Below, piece by piece: positions 1-8,770 of a stretch of 64,000 bases of DNA. Every line of letters begins with the position of its first letter. Position 1 is the stretch's first letter. The notes under the pieces were generated by a model, which saw nothing but the letters and a program-made list of their open reading frames with translations, did not search any database and was not told the origin of the DNA. This stretch comes from Desulfosarcina alkanivorans (GTDB taxonomy: Bacteria > Desulfobacterota > Desulfobacteria > Desulfobacterales > Desulfosarcinaceae). Position numbers and translations under genes: made by a program. The stretch lies in the NCBI RefSeq assembly GCF_009688945.1, contig NZ_AP021874.1, positions 5,394,001-5,458,000 on the forward strand. The letters are read 5' to 3'.

Positions 1-231
1 CTGCTCGAACGGCTTGCCCTCATCATTGCCGACCCACTTCACTGCACCGGTCGCCGTGTCGATCACGAACAGGTCGGGGAAGTTGCCCCTGACCACGGCC
101 GTCAGTCGGTATCGACCGATTTGGGTGGTGTGATCGATCGTGGCGGCTCCGGTCAGCATCAGGATCGCGAGGACAATGGATATGCCCAAAAAGAGGTAAC
201 TCATTTTCTGCCGGGTGTCCTGGGTTTTCAT
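1..231 (-). CDS. Hypothetical membrane-anchored protein, 3' end cut by window edge
   Basis: Reading from the ATG at 231, the frame stays open through base 1, giving 77 codons. The first residues (MKTQDTRQKMSYLF) lead into one hydrophobic segment at about residues 11-31. A soluble stretch follows, containing 'RYRLTAVV' and 'LFVIDTATGAVKWV', which resembles one blade of a repeat or a PQQ-like strand. A clear ribosome site (GGAGA, 5 bases upstream) supports the start. The topology suggests an N-terminal anchor with the bulk outside the cytoplasm. The family cannot be named from this fragment. Confidence 0.7.
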   Translation of the reverse strand, partial: MKTQDTRQKMSYLFLGISIVLAILMLTGAATIDHTTQIGRYRLTAVVRGNFPDLFVIDTATGAVKWVGNDEGKPFEQ

Positions 232-424
232 GTCGTCTCCTTTATCGGTAATGATGCGGGCAAAGCGTGTTGCGCGATGAAACCGGCAGACCAACCGATT
301 GAGCAGTTGCTCAGACTGATTCCCCGAATCGCTAAGCAAGCCGGTCCGTCTGGCTGTCCCGTGTTTGAATGGCTCGCGGCTGATCAATACAGATTGAATC
401 GGATGGTACGCTGAAGGTAGGCAA

Positions 425-462
425 TAAAAAAGGATTTACAAGCCATGATGCCTGTAAATCCT
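425..462 (-). terminator. Rho-independent terminator of tRNA-Val
   Basis: Bases 431-440 and 453-462 form a perfect 10-bp inverted repeat (AGGATTTACA / TGTAAATCCT) with a 12-base loop. On the minus strand the stem is followed by a run of T residues (425-430 read in reverse). It lies 9 bases past the tRNA 3' end and would end the tRNA transcript, together with any read-through from cysQ. Confidence 0.85.
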
Positions 463-471
463 ATATTGTCG

Positions 472-546
472 TGGTGGGCGATACAGGATTTGAACCTGTG
501 ACTTCCACCGTGTGAAGGTGGCACTCTCCCGCTGAGTTAATCGCCC
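472..546 (-). tRNA. tRNA-Val (anticodon CAC)
   Basis: The reverse complement folds as a 75-nt cloverleaf with encoded CCA. The acceptor stem GGGCGAT pairs with ATCGCCC. The D arm is ACTC/GAGT, and the anticodon stem CCACC/GGTGG encloses loop TTCACAC, giving anticodon CAC (valine, GUG). The T arm ACAGG/CCTGT carries TTCAAAT. It lies 41 bp downstream of cysQ on the same strand, with its own promoter and terminator. Confidence 0.95.
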
Positions 547-561
547 CGAAAAGTGACCCTA

Positions 562-591
562 CATATAGAAGGGGAGGGTGTTTGAAGTCAA
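562..591 (-). promoter_or_regulatory. Probable sigma-70 promoter of tRNA-Val
   Basis: Read on the minus strand, TTGACT (591-586) is followed after 18 bases by TATATG (567-562). This places a start site a few bases before the tRNA 5' end at 546. The -35 box overlaps the stop codon of cysQ. The assignment rests on consensus match and position only. Confidence 0.5.
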
Positions 592-1430
592 GGGTTTTTT
601 CTTTGGACAATGAACCATGGGTTGAGCAGGTTCTCCTTGTTGTAGGCCAGGGGCCTGCCGTCATCATGGCGGATCACCCGGGCACCGGCGGCCACGGCGA
701 TGGCCTGGCCGGCTGCCGTATCCCATTCCATGGTGGGACCCAGGCGCGGGTAGACGTCCGCACGGCCTTCGGCCACCCGGCAGATCTTCAGGGAACTGCC
801 CGATGAGATGAACGCCACACGGCCATGGCTGCGCCGCATGGCGTCCACGTAGGCTTCCAGTTCGGGTGTGGCGTGGGAGCGGCTGCCCATGATCGTGAAG
901 GGGCGGTCCCTGTCCTGTTCAAGAGGCAACCGGGACGCGTTTGCCACCAGCGATGCCAGGCGATTCTTCCCGTCACCGGTTTTTCTGTCGATGCCGACCG
1001 TCAGACCGTCATCGATCCTGAACGCGCCCATTTCGAGATCGGCGAAATACAGGGTGTCGGCCACGGGGACATAAATGACGCCCATGGTGGGGATGCCCGC
1101 TTCCGCCAGGGCGATGTTCACCGTAAATTCCCCGTTGCGCTTGATAAACTCCTTGGTGCCGTCCAGCGGATCGACGATCCACATGCGCGGCCACCGGCTG
1201 CGCTCGGCGAAGGGGATCTCCCGGCCTTCCTCGCTGAGAATCGGGATGCCGAAGCTGCCAATGCCGGCCATGATGATGTCATGGGCGCGCCGGTCGGCGC
1301 GGGTCAGGGGGGAGTCGTCCGCTTTTTTCTCCACCTCAATGTCCGGTGATTCATATACGTCGAGGATGGCCCCGCCTGCCGACATGGCACTGGCGATGGC
1401 GGCAACCAGGCCGTCCGATCGGTTCTGCAT
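588..1430 (-). CDS. cysQ: 3'(2'),5'-bisphosphate nucleotidase CysQ
   Basis: This 280-residue member of the inositol-monophosphatase superfamily would dephosphorylate 3'-phosphoadenosine 5'-phosphate released in sulfur and nucleotide metabolism. It acts in the cytoplasm. The metal-binding signatures are present: 'SEEGR' at about 66-70, 'WIVDPLDGTKEF' at 84-95 (D87, D90, G91, T92), and the C-terminal 'EWDTAAGQAI'. 'KKADDSPLTRAD' near residue 35 is typical of CysQ rather than SuhB. The ATG at 1430 was chosen because AAGGAT lies just upstream and the cyclase gene ends only 5 bp away, so the two are probably one operon. Total length matches the family. Confidence 0.88.
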   Translation of the reverse strand: MQNRSDGLVAAIASAMSAGGAILDVYESPDIEVEKKADDSPLTRADRRAHDIIMAGIGSFGIPILSEEGREIPFAERSRWPRMWIVDPLDGTKEFIKRNGEFTVNIALAEAGIPTMGVIYVPVADTLYFADLEMGAFRIDDGLTVGIDRKTGDGKNRLASLVANASRLPLEQDRDRPFTIMGSRSHATPELEAYVDAMRRSHGRVAFISSGSSLKICRVAEGRADVYPRLGPTMEWDTAAGQAIAVAAGARVIRHDDGRPLAYNKENLLNPWFIVQRKNP

Positions 1431-1435
1431 GAGGT

Positions 1436-3172
1436 TTAATCCTTTATCCGAGTGGGTTTCGGTTGGGCCGGTGCAATGGCATAGAGCCGAACCGGCGATG
1501 GCGCCCCTTTGAGGGATGCCGTGAACCTGCGGGTGACGGTGATACGTGAGGTGACCATGTCGAAAACCGACCTGGAGACCACCACCTCCCCGGCATCGGA
1601 TTGCCCCTGGATGCGCTGGGTGGTGTTCACGGCAGAGCCGACGATGCCGTACTTTTTCCGTTTTTCCGATCCGATATTGCCCACCACCACCGGACCGCTG
1701 TTGACGCCGATGCCCATATTCAAAACCGGCAGATCGAGGGCCTCCAGCTGCCGGTTGAGAATTCCCATGGCCGCATGCATGTCGAAGGCGCAGCGGACAC
1801 ACCGGTGTGCGGTGGCCGGCAGGGCGTCGTCAATGGGTTCGAAAAAAACCAGGATGGCGTCTCCGACAAAATCGACGATAATCCCCCCGTGTTTCTGGAC
1901 CAGCGGGATGATGGCGGAAAAATAGCGGTTGAGGACGTCGATGGTTTTTTCCGGCGACAGGAATTCCGCCATGGGGGTGAAACCGCGGATGTCGGCCATG
2001 AGGATGGCCACCTCCTGCCGCCGGCCGCCCAGTCGCCCCGTTTCGGGCTTTTTGAGCAGGGCCCGGGCAAAAGCCGGGTCCACATACAGACCGAAGGTAT
2101 TGCGAATGGCGTCCCGTTCTCTCAGCCCGTCCACCATGGTGTTGAAGCTCTCCGCCAGCCGGCCGATTTCGTCATGTGCATGAACCGGTATTTTTTCCCC
2201 GTAACCGCCTGCGGCCAGCATTTCGGCCTGGCGGGAGAGGCTGCGGATGGTTCCGGACATGCGGTCAACGTTAAGCCGAATGATCCCGTAGACCAAAAGA
2301 ATCAGGATGGTCGCGCCGATGATGAATCCGTTTCTGAAGTTGATGATGGGGGCCAGGATGCTTTTGCCGTCGGCGAATACCACCAGCGACCAGGGAAAGA
2401 CCTCCAGCCGGTGATAACCCGCCACCCGCTCCGGGGGCAGGCCCGGACCCAGGATCGTGCCAGCGGATTTCCGGTCGATCTCTTCCAGCAGCCGGGCCTC
2501 CAATGGATCGTCGGTTTCACCCAGCGTCTCCCTGCCCTGCATGGGGGCGCTGGTCAGAATTATTTTGCCGGTTGTCCGGTCGGCGATACAGGCCACGGCG
2601 GTTTGCCACCAGACGTTGGTGGTGATGTCGGCAACCAGGTAGTCGAATTTCAGGACGATTTCGAGATTGCCCACGGGCGTGTCGTAGGTATCCAGGAGCA
2701 CCATGGTGATGGATACGGTCATTTCGTCAATGGTGCTGTCCACCTTGGGCGGTGAGATTTTCGTAAAGGCGCCCCGTTGAAAGCGTATGAACCGGCCCCT
2801 GTCCGTGGCGGCGTTCCGGTTTTCCCGACCCCGTCCGCCGGTTGCCGAGAAATGCCAGTTCACGTTGGTGCGAACGACGCCCTGCAGCGTTTCCATCTCC
2901 CGGACGATCGCTTCCAGAAGACTGGCATCCGGCCTGTCCGCGCCGCTTTTTGAGAACATCTCCATCAACTCAACGGGCCTTGCCAGCCGCATGTCGATTT
3001 CGTGGGTCGCCCGTTCCAGCTTGAGCATGACCCCCTGGTTCCATTGATCCAAAAGGATATCGCGGACATACAAAAAACCGGAAATGCCGGCAACCATCAG
3101 GATAAGCACCACAGGCGTTACCAGCAGGACCGTCAGCCGGGCACGCAGGGTTTTGAAATGATATGGGTTCAT
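1436..3172 (-). CDS. Membrane class III adenylate/guanylate cyclase with HAMP domain
   Basis: The 578-residue protein has an N-terminal transmembrane helix (about 13-35), a periplasmic sensor region of about 250 residues, a second helix ('FIIGATILILLVYGIIRL') and a HAMP linker. The C-terminal class III cyclase domain has both metal aspartates: 'LMADIRGFT', then 'VDFVGDAILVFF'. It should make cAMP (or cGMP) in the cytoplasm in response to an extracytoplasmic cue. The substrate-region segment reads 'KKYGIVGSAVN', with serine where many family members have threonine or aspartate, so the substrate is uncertain. Other possible starts are an ATG at 3208 and a TTG at 3226. I prefer 3172 because it places a short basic segment before the first helix. 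It lies 5 bp upstream of cysQ. Confidence 0.85.
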   Translation of the reverse strand: MNPYHFKTLRARLTVLLVTPVVLILMVAGISGFLYVRDILLDQWNQGVMLKLERATHEIDMRLARPVELMEMFSKSGADRPDASLLEAIVREMETLQGVVRTNVNWHFSATGGRGRENRNAATDRGRFIRFQRGAFTKISPPKVDSTIDEMTVSITMVLLDTYDTPVGNLEIVLKFDYLVADITTNVWWQTAVACIADRTTGKIILTSAPMQGRETLGETDDPLEARLLEEIDRKSAGTILGPGLPPERVAGYHRLEVFPWSLVVFADGKSILAPIINFRNGFIIGATILILLVYGIIRLNVDRMSGTIRSLSRQAEMLAAGGYGEKIPVHAHDEIGRLAESFNTMVDGLRERDAIRNTFGLYVDPAFARALLKKPETGRLGGRRQEVAILMADIRGFTPMAEFLSPEKTIDVLNRYFSAIIPLVQKHGGIIVDFVGDAILVFFEPIDDALPATAHRCVRCAFDMHAAMGILNRQLEALDLPVLNMGIGVNSGPVVVGNIGSEKRKKYGIVGSAVNTTQRIQGQSDAGEVVVSRSVFDMVTSRITVTRRFTASLKGAPSPVRLYAIAPAQPKPTRIKD

Positions 3173-3359
3173 AGTCGCCGTCAGCCTTGAATGGTGCACT
3201 TTATCCATCCGGCGGGTGAAGGTCAATTGGTAATGGTGATTTCAACACCATGAATTGGCCGGGGCCGCAATTTTTTACAAGAAAAGAAGGCGGTCTCATG
3301 ATACAAAGGTCGGCATCACCGATCGAAGTTGCTTTATACGCGTAAGGTGGATGATCGCC

Positions 3360-4193
3360 ATGAATCCCAGGGAAAAGGTTGCCTTCTGGCGGGACATGAA
3401 GGTTGAGGGCGTCGAGATATGCCGGGTTGACGGAAGCCGGCACGTTTTCCCGGCCCATGCCCATGACGGTATTTATGCCATCGGCATGATGCTGTCCGGG
3501 GGCAGCTATTGTCTTGGACCGGAGAACGCCTCTTCTCTGGTATCCCCGGGGCAGATCGCCCTGATCAACCCGAGCCAGGTGCACTCCGGCGTTCCGGTTT
3601 CCGGCAAACGGATTTCCTACCGGATGGTCTATTTCGACCAGAACCTGATGGCGGCGGCGGCCGCCGAAATGGCCGGGAAAGACCGGGCGTTCCCTGAATT
3701 TGCCTCCATGGTGGTGGGGGATGCGGTCCTGTGGCGTCGCATGCAGCGGTTCTGCAGGGTGATCCAGGGACCGGGCGGTCGGCTGGAAAAGGAGTCCGCC
3801 ATCCTGGATGTCCTGGCGCATCTCATTTCCCTGTGCGGCAACGTGACGCGGGGGCGATACTGCCGGCGACGCGGCGGCCAATCGATCCGATACGCCACGC
3901 AGTTCCTTTCGGAAAACCTCGACCGCAAAATTACGCTCGAAGATGTCGCCCGGGAAGCCGGATTGAGCCGCTATCATTTTCTACGGATGTTCAAACGGGA
4001 GACCGGCCTGCCGCCGCACCTGTTTCGCATCATGCGGCGGATCGACCGGGGCAAGCAACTCCTGCGCGGCGGTCTGCCGCCGGCCCAGACCGCACTGGCG
4101 GTGGGCTTTTCGGATCAAAGCCATTTCGCCAACACCTTCCGCAAGTACACCGGAGCAACCCCGGGGCAGTACCTCTCCGAATCGCCCCGGTAG
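3360..4193 (+). CDS. AraC-family transcriptional regulator
   Basis: This 277-residue protein has an N-terminal cupin-like sensing domain: 'HVFPAHAHDGIYAIGMMLSG', and 'ISPGQ'-type 'VSPGQIALINPSQVHSG'. The C-terminal AraC/XylS double helix-turn-helix starts at 'KITLEDVAREAGLSRYHFLR' and ends with 'GFSDQSHFANTFRKYTG'. This layout fits regulators that bind a small amine or amino acid. The ATG at 3360 has AAGGTGG at a workable distance, and ATG 3351 is an alternative. It sits 98 bp upstream of a DMT exporter on the same strand. A local regulator-exporter pair is therefore likely, but this is inferred from position. Confidence 0.85.
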   Translation: MNPREKVAFWRDMKVEGVEICRVDGSRHVFPAHAHDGIYAIGMMLSGGSYCLGPENASSLVSPGQIALINPSQVHSGVPVSGKRISYRMVYFDQNLMAAAAAEMAGKDRAFPEFASMVVGDAVLWRRMQRFCRVIQGPGGRLEKESAILDVLAHLISLCGNVTRGRYCRRRGGQSIRYATQFLSENLDRKITLEDVAREAGLSRYHFLRMFKRETGLPPHLFRIMRRIDRGKQLLRGGLPPAQTALAVGFSDQSHFANTFRKYTGATPGQYLSESPR

Positions 4194-4291
4194 CCCGCCG
4201 CAATTTCCTGCAATACCTTTTCAGTCCAACCGGGTAAACCGTTGACCGAAATGAAACCGACACCATGTCCCAATCGTGAAAGCGGGGTAGG

Positions 4292-5230
4292 ATGAAAATT
4301 GCTCAGATGGCTCGGAGCCTGAACCGGCCCGGCGGCGGGGTCGTGATCCATTCAGGTGGAATTCTCCCGGTCGCCGCCCTTTTTGCCGCCGTCCTGCTGT
4401 GGGGCGGCTCATTTGCCGCCATGCGGCTGTCGGTCCAGGCCATGAGCCCCTGGTCCGTCATGTGGCTGCGCATGGCCATTGCCCTTGCGGTGATCCTGCC
4501 GTTTGCCGGCCGATTGAAAATCGATGCCTATCGCCGGGGGGACTGGAAGCTGATCGGCCCCATGGTCCTTTTCCAACCCTGTTTCTATTTCCTGCTGGAA
4601 TCCAACGCCCTGTGCTACACCACCTCTTCCCAGGCCGGTGTCATCAGTGCGTTCGTACCCATTCTGGTGGCCGTCGGCGCATGGGCGATTCTTGCCGAAC
4701 CCCTGGGCAGAAGGACCCTTGCGGGGCTTTTTCTGTCCGTGGCCGGCGTGGCGATCCTGAGCCTTTCCGGCCGGCCGGGTGCGGCCGCGGCCAACCCGCT
4801 GCTGGGCAACGTCCTGGAACTGGGCGCCATGGCCTGCGCCGCGGTGAATATCATCATGGTCAAGCGGCTGTGCGAGCGCTACAGCCCCTGGCTGCTCACG
4901 GCCTTCCAGGTGGCTGCCGGCACCCTGTTTTTTTCTCCGGGCCTGGTGTTGCTGTGGCGTCAGCCGGGTGTCGTGTGGACGGTCCCGCTGATTTTTTCCA
5001 TCGTTTTCCTGGGGGCACTGGTGACCTTGGGGGCCTTTGGCCTTTACAACTGGGCCATGAGCCGCATTCCGGCATCCAGGGCCTCGATGTTTATCAACCT
5101 GGTACCGGTGACGGCCGTGGCCATCGGCTGGATGGTCATGGGTGAGTCGTTGAGCGGGGTCCAGTGCGTGGCCGCCGCTGCCGTGGTTGTTGGCGTCGGG
5201 ATCAGCCAGAAGGGCAGCCGTCAGGCGTAA
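4292..5230 (+). CDS. EamA/DMT-family inner-membrane transporter
   Basis: The 312-residue, very hydrophobic protein is organised as two EamA repeats of about five helices each. The first starts at 'LFAAVLLWGGSFAAMRLSVQ' and the second at 'LLGNVLELGAMACAAVN'. 'PVTAVAIGWMVMGE' near the C-terminus is a family hallmark. Such proteins export amino acids or related metabolites. The substrate cannot be read from the sequence. Its last 10 bases overlap the end of the convergent iron-sulfur gene. Its neighbour upstream is an AraC regulator. Confidence 0.85.
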   Translation: MKIAQMARSLNRPGGGVVIHSGGILPVAALFAAVLLWGGSFAAMRLSVQAMSPWSVMWLRMAIALAVILPFAGRLKIDAYRRGDWKLIGPMVLFQPCFYFLLESNALCYTTSSQAGVISAFVPILVAVGAWAILAEPLGRRTLAGLFLSVAGVAILSLSGRPGAAAANPLLGNVLELGAMACAAVNIIMVKRLCERYSPWLLTAFQVAAGTLFFSPGLVLLWRQPGVVWTVPLIFSIVFLGALVTLGAFGLYNWAMSRIPASRASMFINLVPVTAVAIGWMVMGESLSGVQCVAAAAVVVGVGISQKGSRQA

Positions 5231-6195
5231 TACGCCTCGAGCACCGATTCCCTGATCTTTCGCATGCCGATGGCCTCCTGGGGACAGCCGGTGGCACAGA
5301 GCCCGCAGCCCCTGCACAGGGCGGTGTCGATGACCGGTGTCGATGGCGGCAGGCCTTTTTTCTTTTTCTCCTGGGAGATGGCGCCGAAGGGGCAGCGGCG
5401 AACACATCGACCGCAGCCGTTGCATGGCTCCGATGCCAGTTCGGCCAGGTAGCGGCTCAGGGGCCAGATCTTCTCGGCCTGGCGTTCTCTGGCCAGCTGG
5501 TGGGGAAAACAGCAGTCGTTGCAGCAGTTGCACAGGGCGCCGTCGAACCGACCCTGGCTGTCTACTCCCAGTTCGGCGCTTTGCATGAGGCCCTGGCGAT
5601 TGGCTTCACGAACGATGGACAGGGCCCGTTCCCGGGAGATCTCCCATCCGATGCCGCGGTCGTTGGAAAACCGGATGCAGGTCAGCCGGGGCAGTCGGCA
5701 TCCCCGGACCATGGCGCGGCAGTTGCACGGCCAGAGGTAGAAGTGGGGGATGCGGTCGAACAGCCGGGCGACTTCCTCCAGCAGCAGGTATTCGGGGCAG
5801 ACTTCGGACGCCCGCCTCTGTCCGCCGGCCTTGAGCGATTCCACTGCTTCACGGTGGCCGGCCTCATAGTGGTCCAGTTCCCATCGGTTCAGCCGGTTTT
5901 TGATCTCCTCCGGCAGGTCCTGCCACCCTTCGAACAGGGCCCAGCTTTCAAAGCGCACATGAAAATTCGCCGGGGCGATCCGGCCGTCTTCCAGACGGCG
6001 TACCACGCCCCGCCGCCAGGCACGGTCGATCAGCCCGTCGGTTATTTCCCCCCCCAGGGTTCCAATGATGTCGGACGGCGTCATCGCACCGCGTTCCAGG
6101 GCCGTCAGCAGGTCGATCTCCAGCGGCGTGTAGAACCGTGCGATCCATGGTTCGAGAAAGGCCGGCATGCCACAGATGTCAAACAGATGGGTCAT
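5221..6195 (-). CDS. 4Fe-4S ferredoxin-domain protein with additional cysteine clusters
   Basis: The 324-residue protein ends in a two-cluster ferredoxin domain ('CNGCGRCVRRCPFGA' and 'CRGCGLCATGCPQEA', about 250-310). Two further cysteine-rich segments precede it: 'CNCRAMVRGC...LTC' at about 160-178 and 'CNCCNDCC' at about 225. The N-terminal half resembles a winged-helix or regulatory module ('LTALERGAMTPSDIIGTLGG'). It is probably a cytoplasmic electron carrier or redox-sensing protein of anaerobes. I do not recognise a characterised homologue. Start ATG 6195. It is convergent with, and overlaps by 10 bp, the DMT transporter gene. Confidence 0.75.
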   Translation of the reverse strand: MTHLFDICGMPAFLEPWIARFYTPLEIDLLTALERGAMTPSDIIGTLGGEITDGLIDRAWRRGVVRRLEDGRIAPANFHVRFESWALFEGWQDLPEEIKNRLNRWELDHYEAGHREAVESLKAGGQRRASEVCPEYLLLEEVARLFDRIPHFYLWPCNCRAMVRGCRLPRLTCIRFSNDRGIGWEISRERALSIVREANRQGLMQSAELGVDSQGRFDGALCNCCNDCCFPHQLARERQAEKIWPLSRYLAELASEPCNGCGRCVRRCPFGAISQEKKKKGLPPSTPVIDTALCRGCGLCATGCPQEAIGMRKIRESVLEAYYA

Positions 6196-6334
6196 GATCG
6201 TTGGTGTCCTGTGTCAGATGATGTTGGTCGTCCGGCCCGCCATCGAAAGGGCCCCTGATCCGGTGAATTCAAATCGTGCTTGAAAAAACCAGGTGACCGG
6301 ATGTACCATTCCCCACCCATAGTGGAAAGCAAAA

Positions 6335-6799
6335 ATGAACGAAATTTTTCCCGCTGCAACCCCTTCTCACATCCGGATCATTGGCGACCTGTTCCGTGAG
6401 TACGAACAGGTTTTGCAGGTGGACCTCTGCTTTCAAGGCTTTGAGGAGGAACTGGCCGGCCTGCCCGGCAAGTACGCCCCCCCGCAGGGGGCCCTGCTGC
6501 TGGCATTCGCGGCCGGCCGTCCGGCAGGGTGCGTGGCCATGCGGCCATTGTCGCCGGGGGTGTGTGAGATGAAACGGCTTTATGTCCGGCCCGCCCATGC
6601 AGGCCGGGGCCTGGGCAGACAGCTGGCCCTGGCCGTGATCGAGCGGGCCGTGGCCGCCGGCTATACGCGCATGCGTCTGGATACCCTGGAACGGTTGCGG
6701 CCGGCCCTTGGCCTGTATGCCGGCCTCGGCTTCCGCAGATGTGCGCCCTACTATCAAAATCCGCTTCCCGGGGTGGTGTACCTGGAGCGGGATCTATAG
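6335..6799 (+). CDS. GNAT-family N-acetyltransferase
   Basis: This 154-residue single-domain enzyme would transfer an acetyl group from acetyl-CoA to an unknown amine substrate. The acetyl-CoA pyrophosphate loop is visible as 'RPAHAGRGLGRQLA' at about residues 84-97, preceded by the strand 'CEMKRLYV'. The final motif is 'ALGLYAGLGFRRCAPYY', typical of the family. Start ATG 6335, with GTGGAAAG upstream. No neighbour suggests a substrate. Confidence 0.82.
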   Translation: MNEIFPAATPSHIRIIGDLFREYEQVLQVDLCFQGFEEELAGLPGKYAPPQGALLLAFAAGRPAGCVAMRPLSPGVCEMKRLYVRPAHAGRGLGRQLALAVIERAVAAGYTRMRLDTLERLRPALGLYAGLGFRRCAPYYQNPLPGVVYLERDL

Positions 6800-6958
6800 G
6801 CGGTATTGGCCTTCAATCGGCTTTTCCCGGCCCGGAGCGGTGTTCCCGCTGTGTCGAAATCCGCCATGTGGCGCTGCTGCCCCGGCCGGAGTCCCGATCG
6901 GCCGCCGTCTGACAGGAACAAGCGCTGCCGCATTGGATGGCAATGGGGGGGCAGCCGG

Positions 6959-7810
6959 CTACGGGTTGGCCTTGAGGTACCTTTGGCGACCGGCCTCCCG
7001 GGCCGCCTGAACATCCTGGCGAAGGACGTCGGCCTTGCGGCCGGACCAGAACATGGCTTCTTCCCTATCCTTGCCGTAAACCCCGCACCACATCATGCCG
7101 GACATGGCCCCGGCACCCGCCGGGTTGATGCTCAGCGAGGTGAGAAATGCGCCCCGTGCGGCCTGATAATCCCGGTTGCGGTAGCGCGCCCAGCCGTAAA
7201 GATCCTGAGCCATGAACGATTCGGGTGCGGCGGCGATCGCCTTTTTGAAGGCTGACCCATCCAGCGGCCCCTGGCCGCCATAGGCCGAGTAGACGTAGAA
7301 CACTTCCAGGGCCCGGCCCACGGCATCCAGGCCATCGCGGCTGATTTTTTCGGGCCACAGGGCCGCCTGGACCTGCTCTTCCGGCAGGGGGAACCCCCTG
7401 GCCGCCAGCCACTCGACAAACCGGGTGCGGAACCCGATCAGGTGGTCATCGCCGTAGATGGCCAGATTTTCCGGCGGATGCACGGCGTCCGGCATGCGGG
7501 CGTCGTAAAGGGAGAGCATGAGTGTCTGATCCGAACAGTTGCCATACAGCCACAGACGCACCTTCTGTTCACGGCTGACCGCGGTCAGGTCCAGGGTGCT
7601 GGCCGCATCGCGGCAGTAATCCTGAAACGACTGCCTGTCCGCAAAGATTTTTTTCACCCGCCAGCCGAACCACATCTCCTTCAGCCCGGTATGCAGCACC
7701 AGCACATTGCCCAACAGGAAATGCAGGGCCAGGCCGGTGCCGTTGAACGGCTGGTGCCTGTCGGTGTGAAAGGGAAGGACGATGCACTGGTCTTTGGGCG
7801 CAGACGCCAT
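6959..7810 (-). CDS. Conserved-looking hypothetical protein, possibly co-transcribed with hutC
   Basis: The 283-residue soluble protein has no signal peptide or membrane helix. Its C-terminal half ('ALEVFYVYSAYGGQGPL...FKKAIAAAPESFMAQDLYGWARYRNRDYQAARGAF', summarised) looks like TPR-type helical repeats. The N-terminal half ('LPFHTDRHQPFNGTG') is unlike anything I can name. The start at 7810 has a strong GGAGGT site. It follows hutC by 81 bp on the same strand, so it may be under HutC autoregulation. A role in histidine use is speculative. Confidence 0.6.
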   Translation of the reverse strand: MASAPKDQCIVLPFHTDRHQPFNGTGLALHFLLGNVLVLHTGLKEMWFGWRVKKIFADRQSFQDYCRDAASTLDLTAVSREQKVRLWLYGNCSDQTLMLSLYDARMPDAVHPPENLAIYGDDHLIGFRTRFVEWLAARGFPLPEEQVQAALWPEKISRDGLDAVGRALEVFYVYSAYGGQGPLDGSAFKKAIAAAPESFMAQDLYGWARYRNRDYQAARGAFLTSLSINPAGAGAMSGMMWCGVYGKDREEAMFWSGRKADVLRQDVQAAREAGRQRYLKANP

Positions 7811-7891
7811 GGGATACCTCCGGTGTGGTTGGGATCAGAAGGAAACGCCGGAATGATTACCACATCCGGCGGGCCAATGAAACACCGGCGG

Positions 7892-8716
7892 TCAATGGCC
7901 GAAGCCGAGGCCGGGGGGCGGCTCGGTGCGGCCCGGGGCGAAGGTGTCCTCGAAGGCCAGTTCCCCCCGGATGAAGTACTCCACGAAGGTGACGGGGGTC
8001 TCATGGGTGAAGGTGGTGCGGAAGATATGAAACGCCGGATGGCCGACCGGTTCCCCGAAAACGGCGGCGGTTGCGGTGTCGAGGGTTACGGCGGTGATAT
8101 GCTGCCATACCCGCGTCAACGGCAGGTCGAGCCGGTCAACCAGCAGTTCGTGGATGGACACCGCCTCCAGGTCTTCAAAAAGGACGCTTGCGCACAGGTC
8201 GCCGCGCAGGTGGCGGATCTCGTAGCGTACCGGCTTGCCGTCGAAGCAGTGCAGGCGCCGGGCCAGAATCGTCATTCCATCGTAGCCCAGGTGTTCGGCA
8301 ACCATCGGCGGTGGTTTTTCCAGTGATCGCAGTTCGATAACCCGGCTGGTGTAGCTGACCCCGAGCGTTTCCGCATGCCGCCGGGAGGGTTGAACGATAA
8401 AGTAACCCATGGCCGGATCGGGCTTTTTGACATAGGTGCCTTTTCCGCGGATTCGTTCCACCAGCCCTTCTGCTTCCAGTTCCACCAGCGCCCGGCGGGC
8501 CGTCATCCGGCTCACCCCGAACGCCGCGGCCAGCTGGTTTTCCGACGGGAGCCGGTCGGTGAAGCGTTTGGTCCGCATGCCCTGGATCATCTGCTGTTTG
8601 ATGAACAGGCATTTGGAGGTGGCCGGCGGGCAGGAGGATGATGGCTTGGATGTCAATGTTGTATAGTGAACGCGCTCAGGGTTTAAATTCCGGGGTCGGC
8701 CCATGCCCCATTTCAT
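7892..8716 (-). CDS. hutC: GntR/UTRA histidine-utilization repressor HutC
   Basis: The protein has a GntR winged helix at about residues 37-100 ('RLPSENQLAAAFGVSRMTARRAL', shown in part; 'RGKGTYV') and a UTRA effector domain from about 120 ('ARRLHCFDGKPVRYEIRHL'). HutC senses urocanate and releases hut operators. Identification rests on the domain pair plus the divergent hutU-hutH genes. An adjacent TGTATATACA palindrome matches known HutC sites. The exact start is unclear: ATG 8716 lies inside a 16-bp palindrome with no good ribosome site, and ATG 8704 is the alternative. The N-terminal extension of about 35 residues is longer than usual and may be mis-started. Confidence 0.82.
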   Translation of the reverse strand: MKWGMGRPRNLNPERVHYTTLTSKPSSSCPPATSKCLFIKQQMIQGMRTKRFTDRLPSENQLAAAFGVSRMTARRALVELEAEGLVERIRGKGTYVKKPDPAMGYFIVQPSRRHAETLGVSYTSRVIELRSLEKPPPMVAEHLGYDGMTILARRLHCFDGKPVRYEIRHLRGDLCASVLFEDLEAVSIHELLVDRLDLPLTRVWQHITAVTLDTATAAVFGEPVGHPAFHIFRTTFTHETPVTFVEYFIRGELAFEDTFAPGRTEPPPGLGFGH

Positions 8717-8727
8717 CCATGGATGAA
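8712..8727. repeat. 16-bp perfect palindrome over the hutC start
   Basis: TTCATCCATGGATGAA is perfectly self-complementary and contains the proposed hutC ATG (8716-8714). It could be a protein-binding site or a stem that masks initiation. It does not resemble the HutC operator, so its function is unknown. Confidence 0.4.
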
Positions 8728-8770
8728 TGACCGTTTATCACATTCCTGATGCGGATTGTCCATATTTTTC

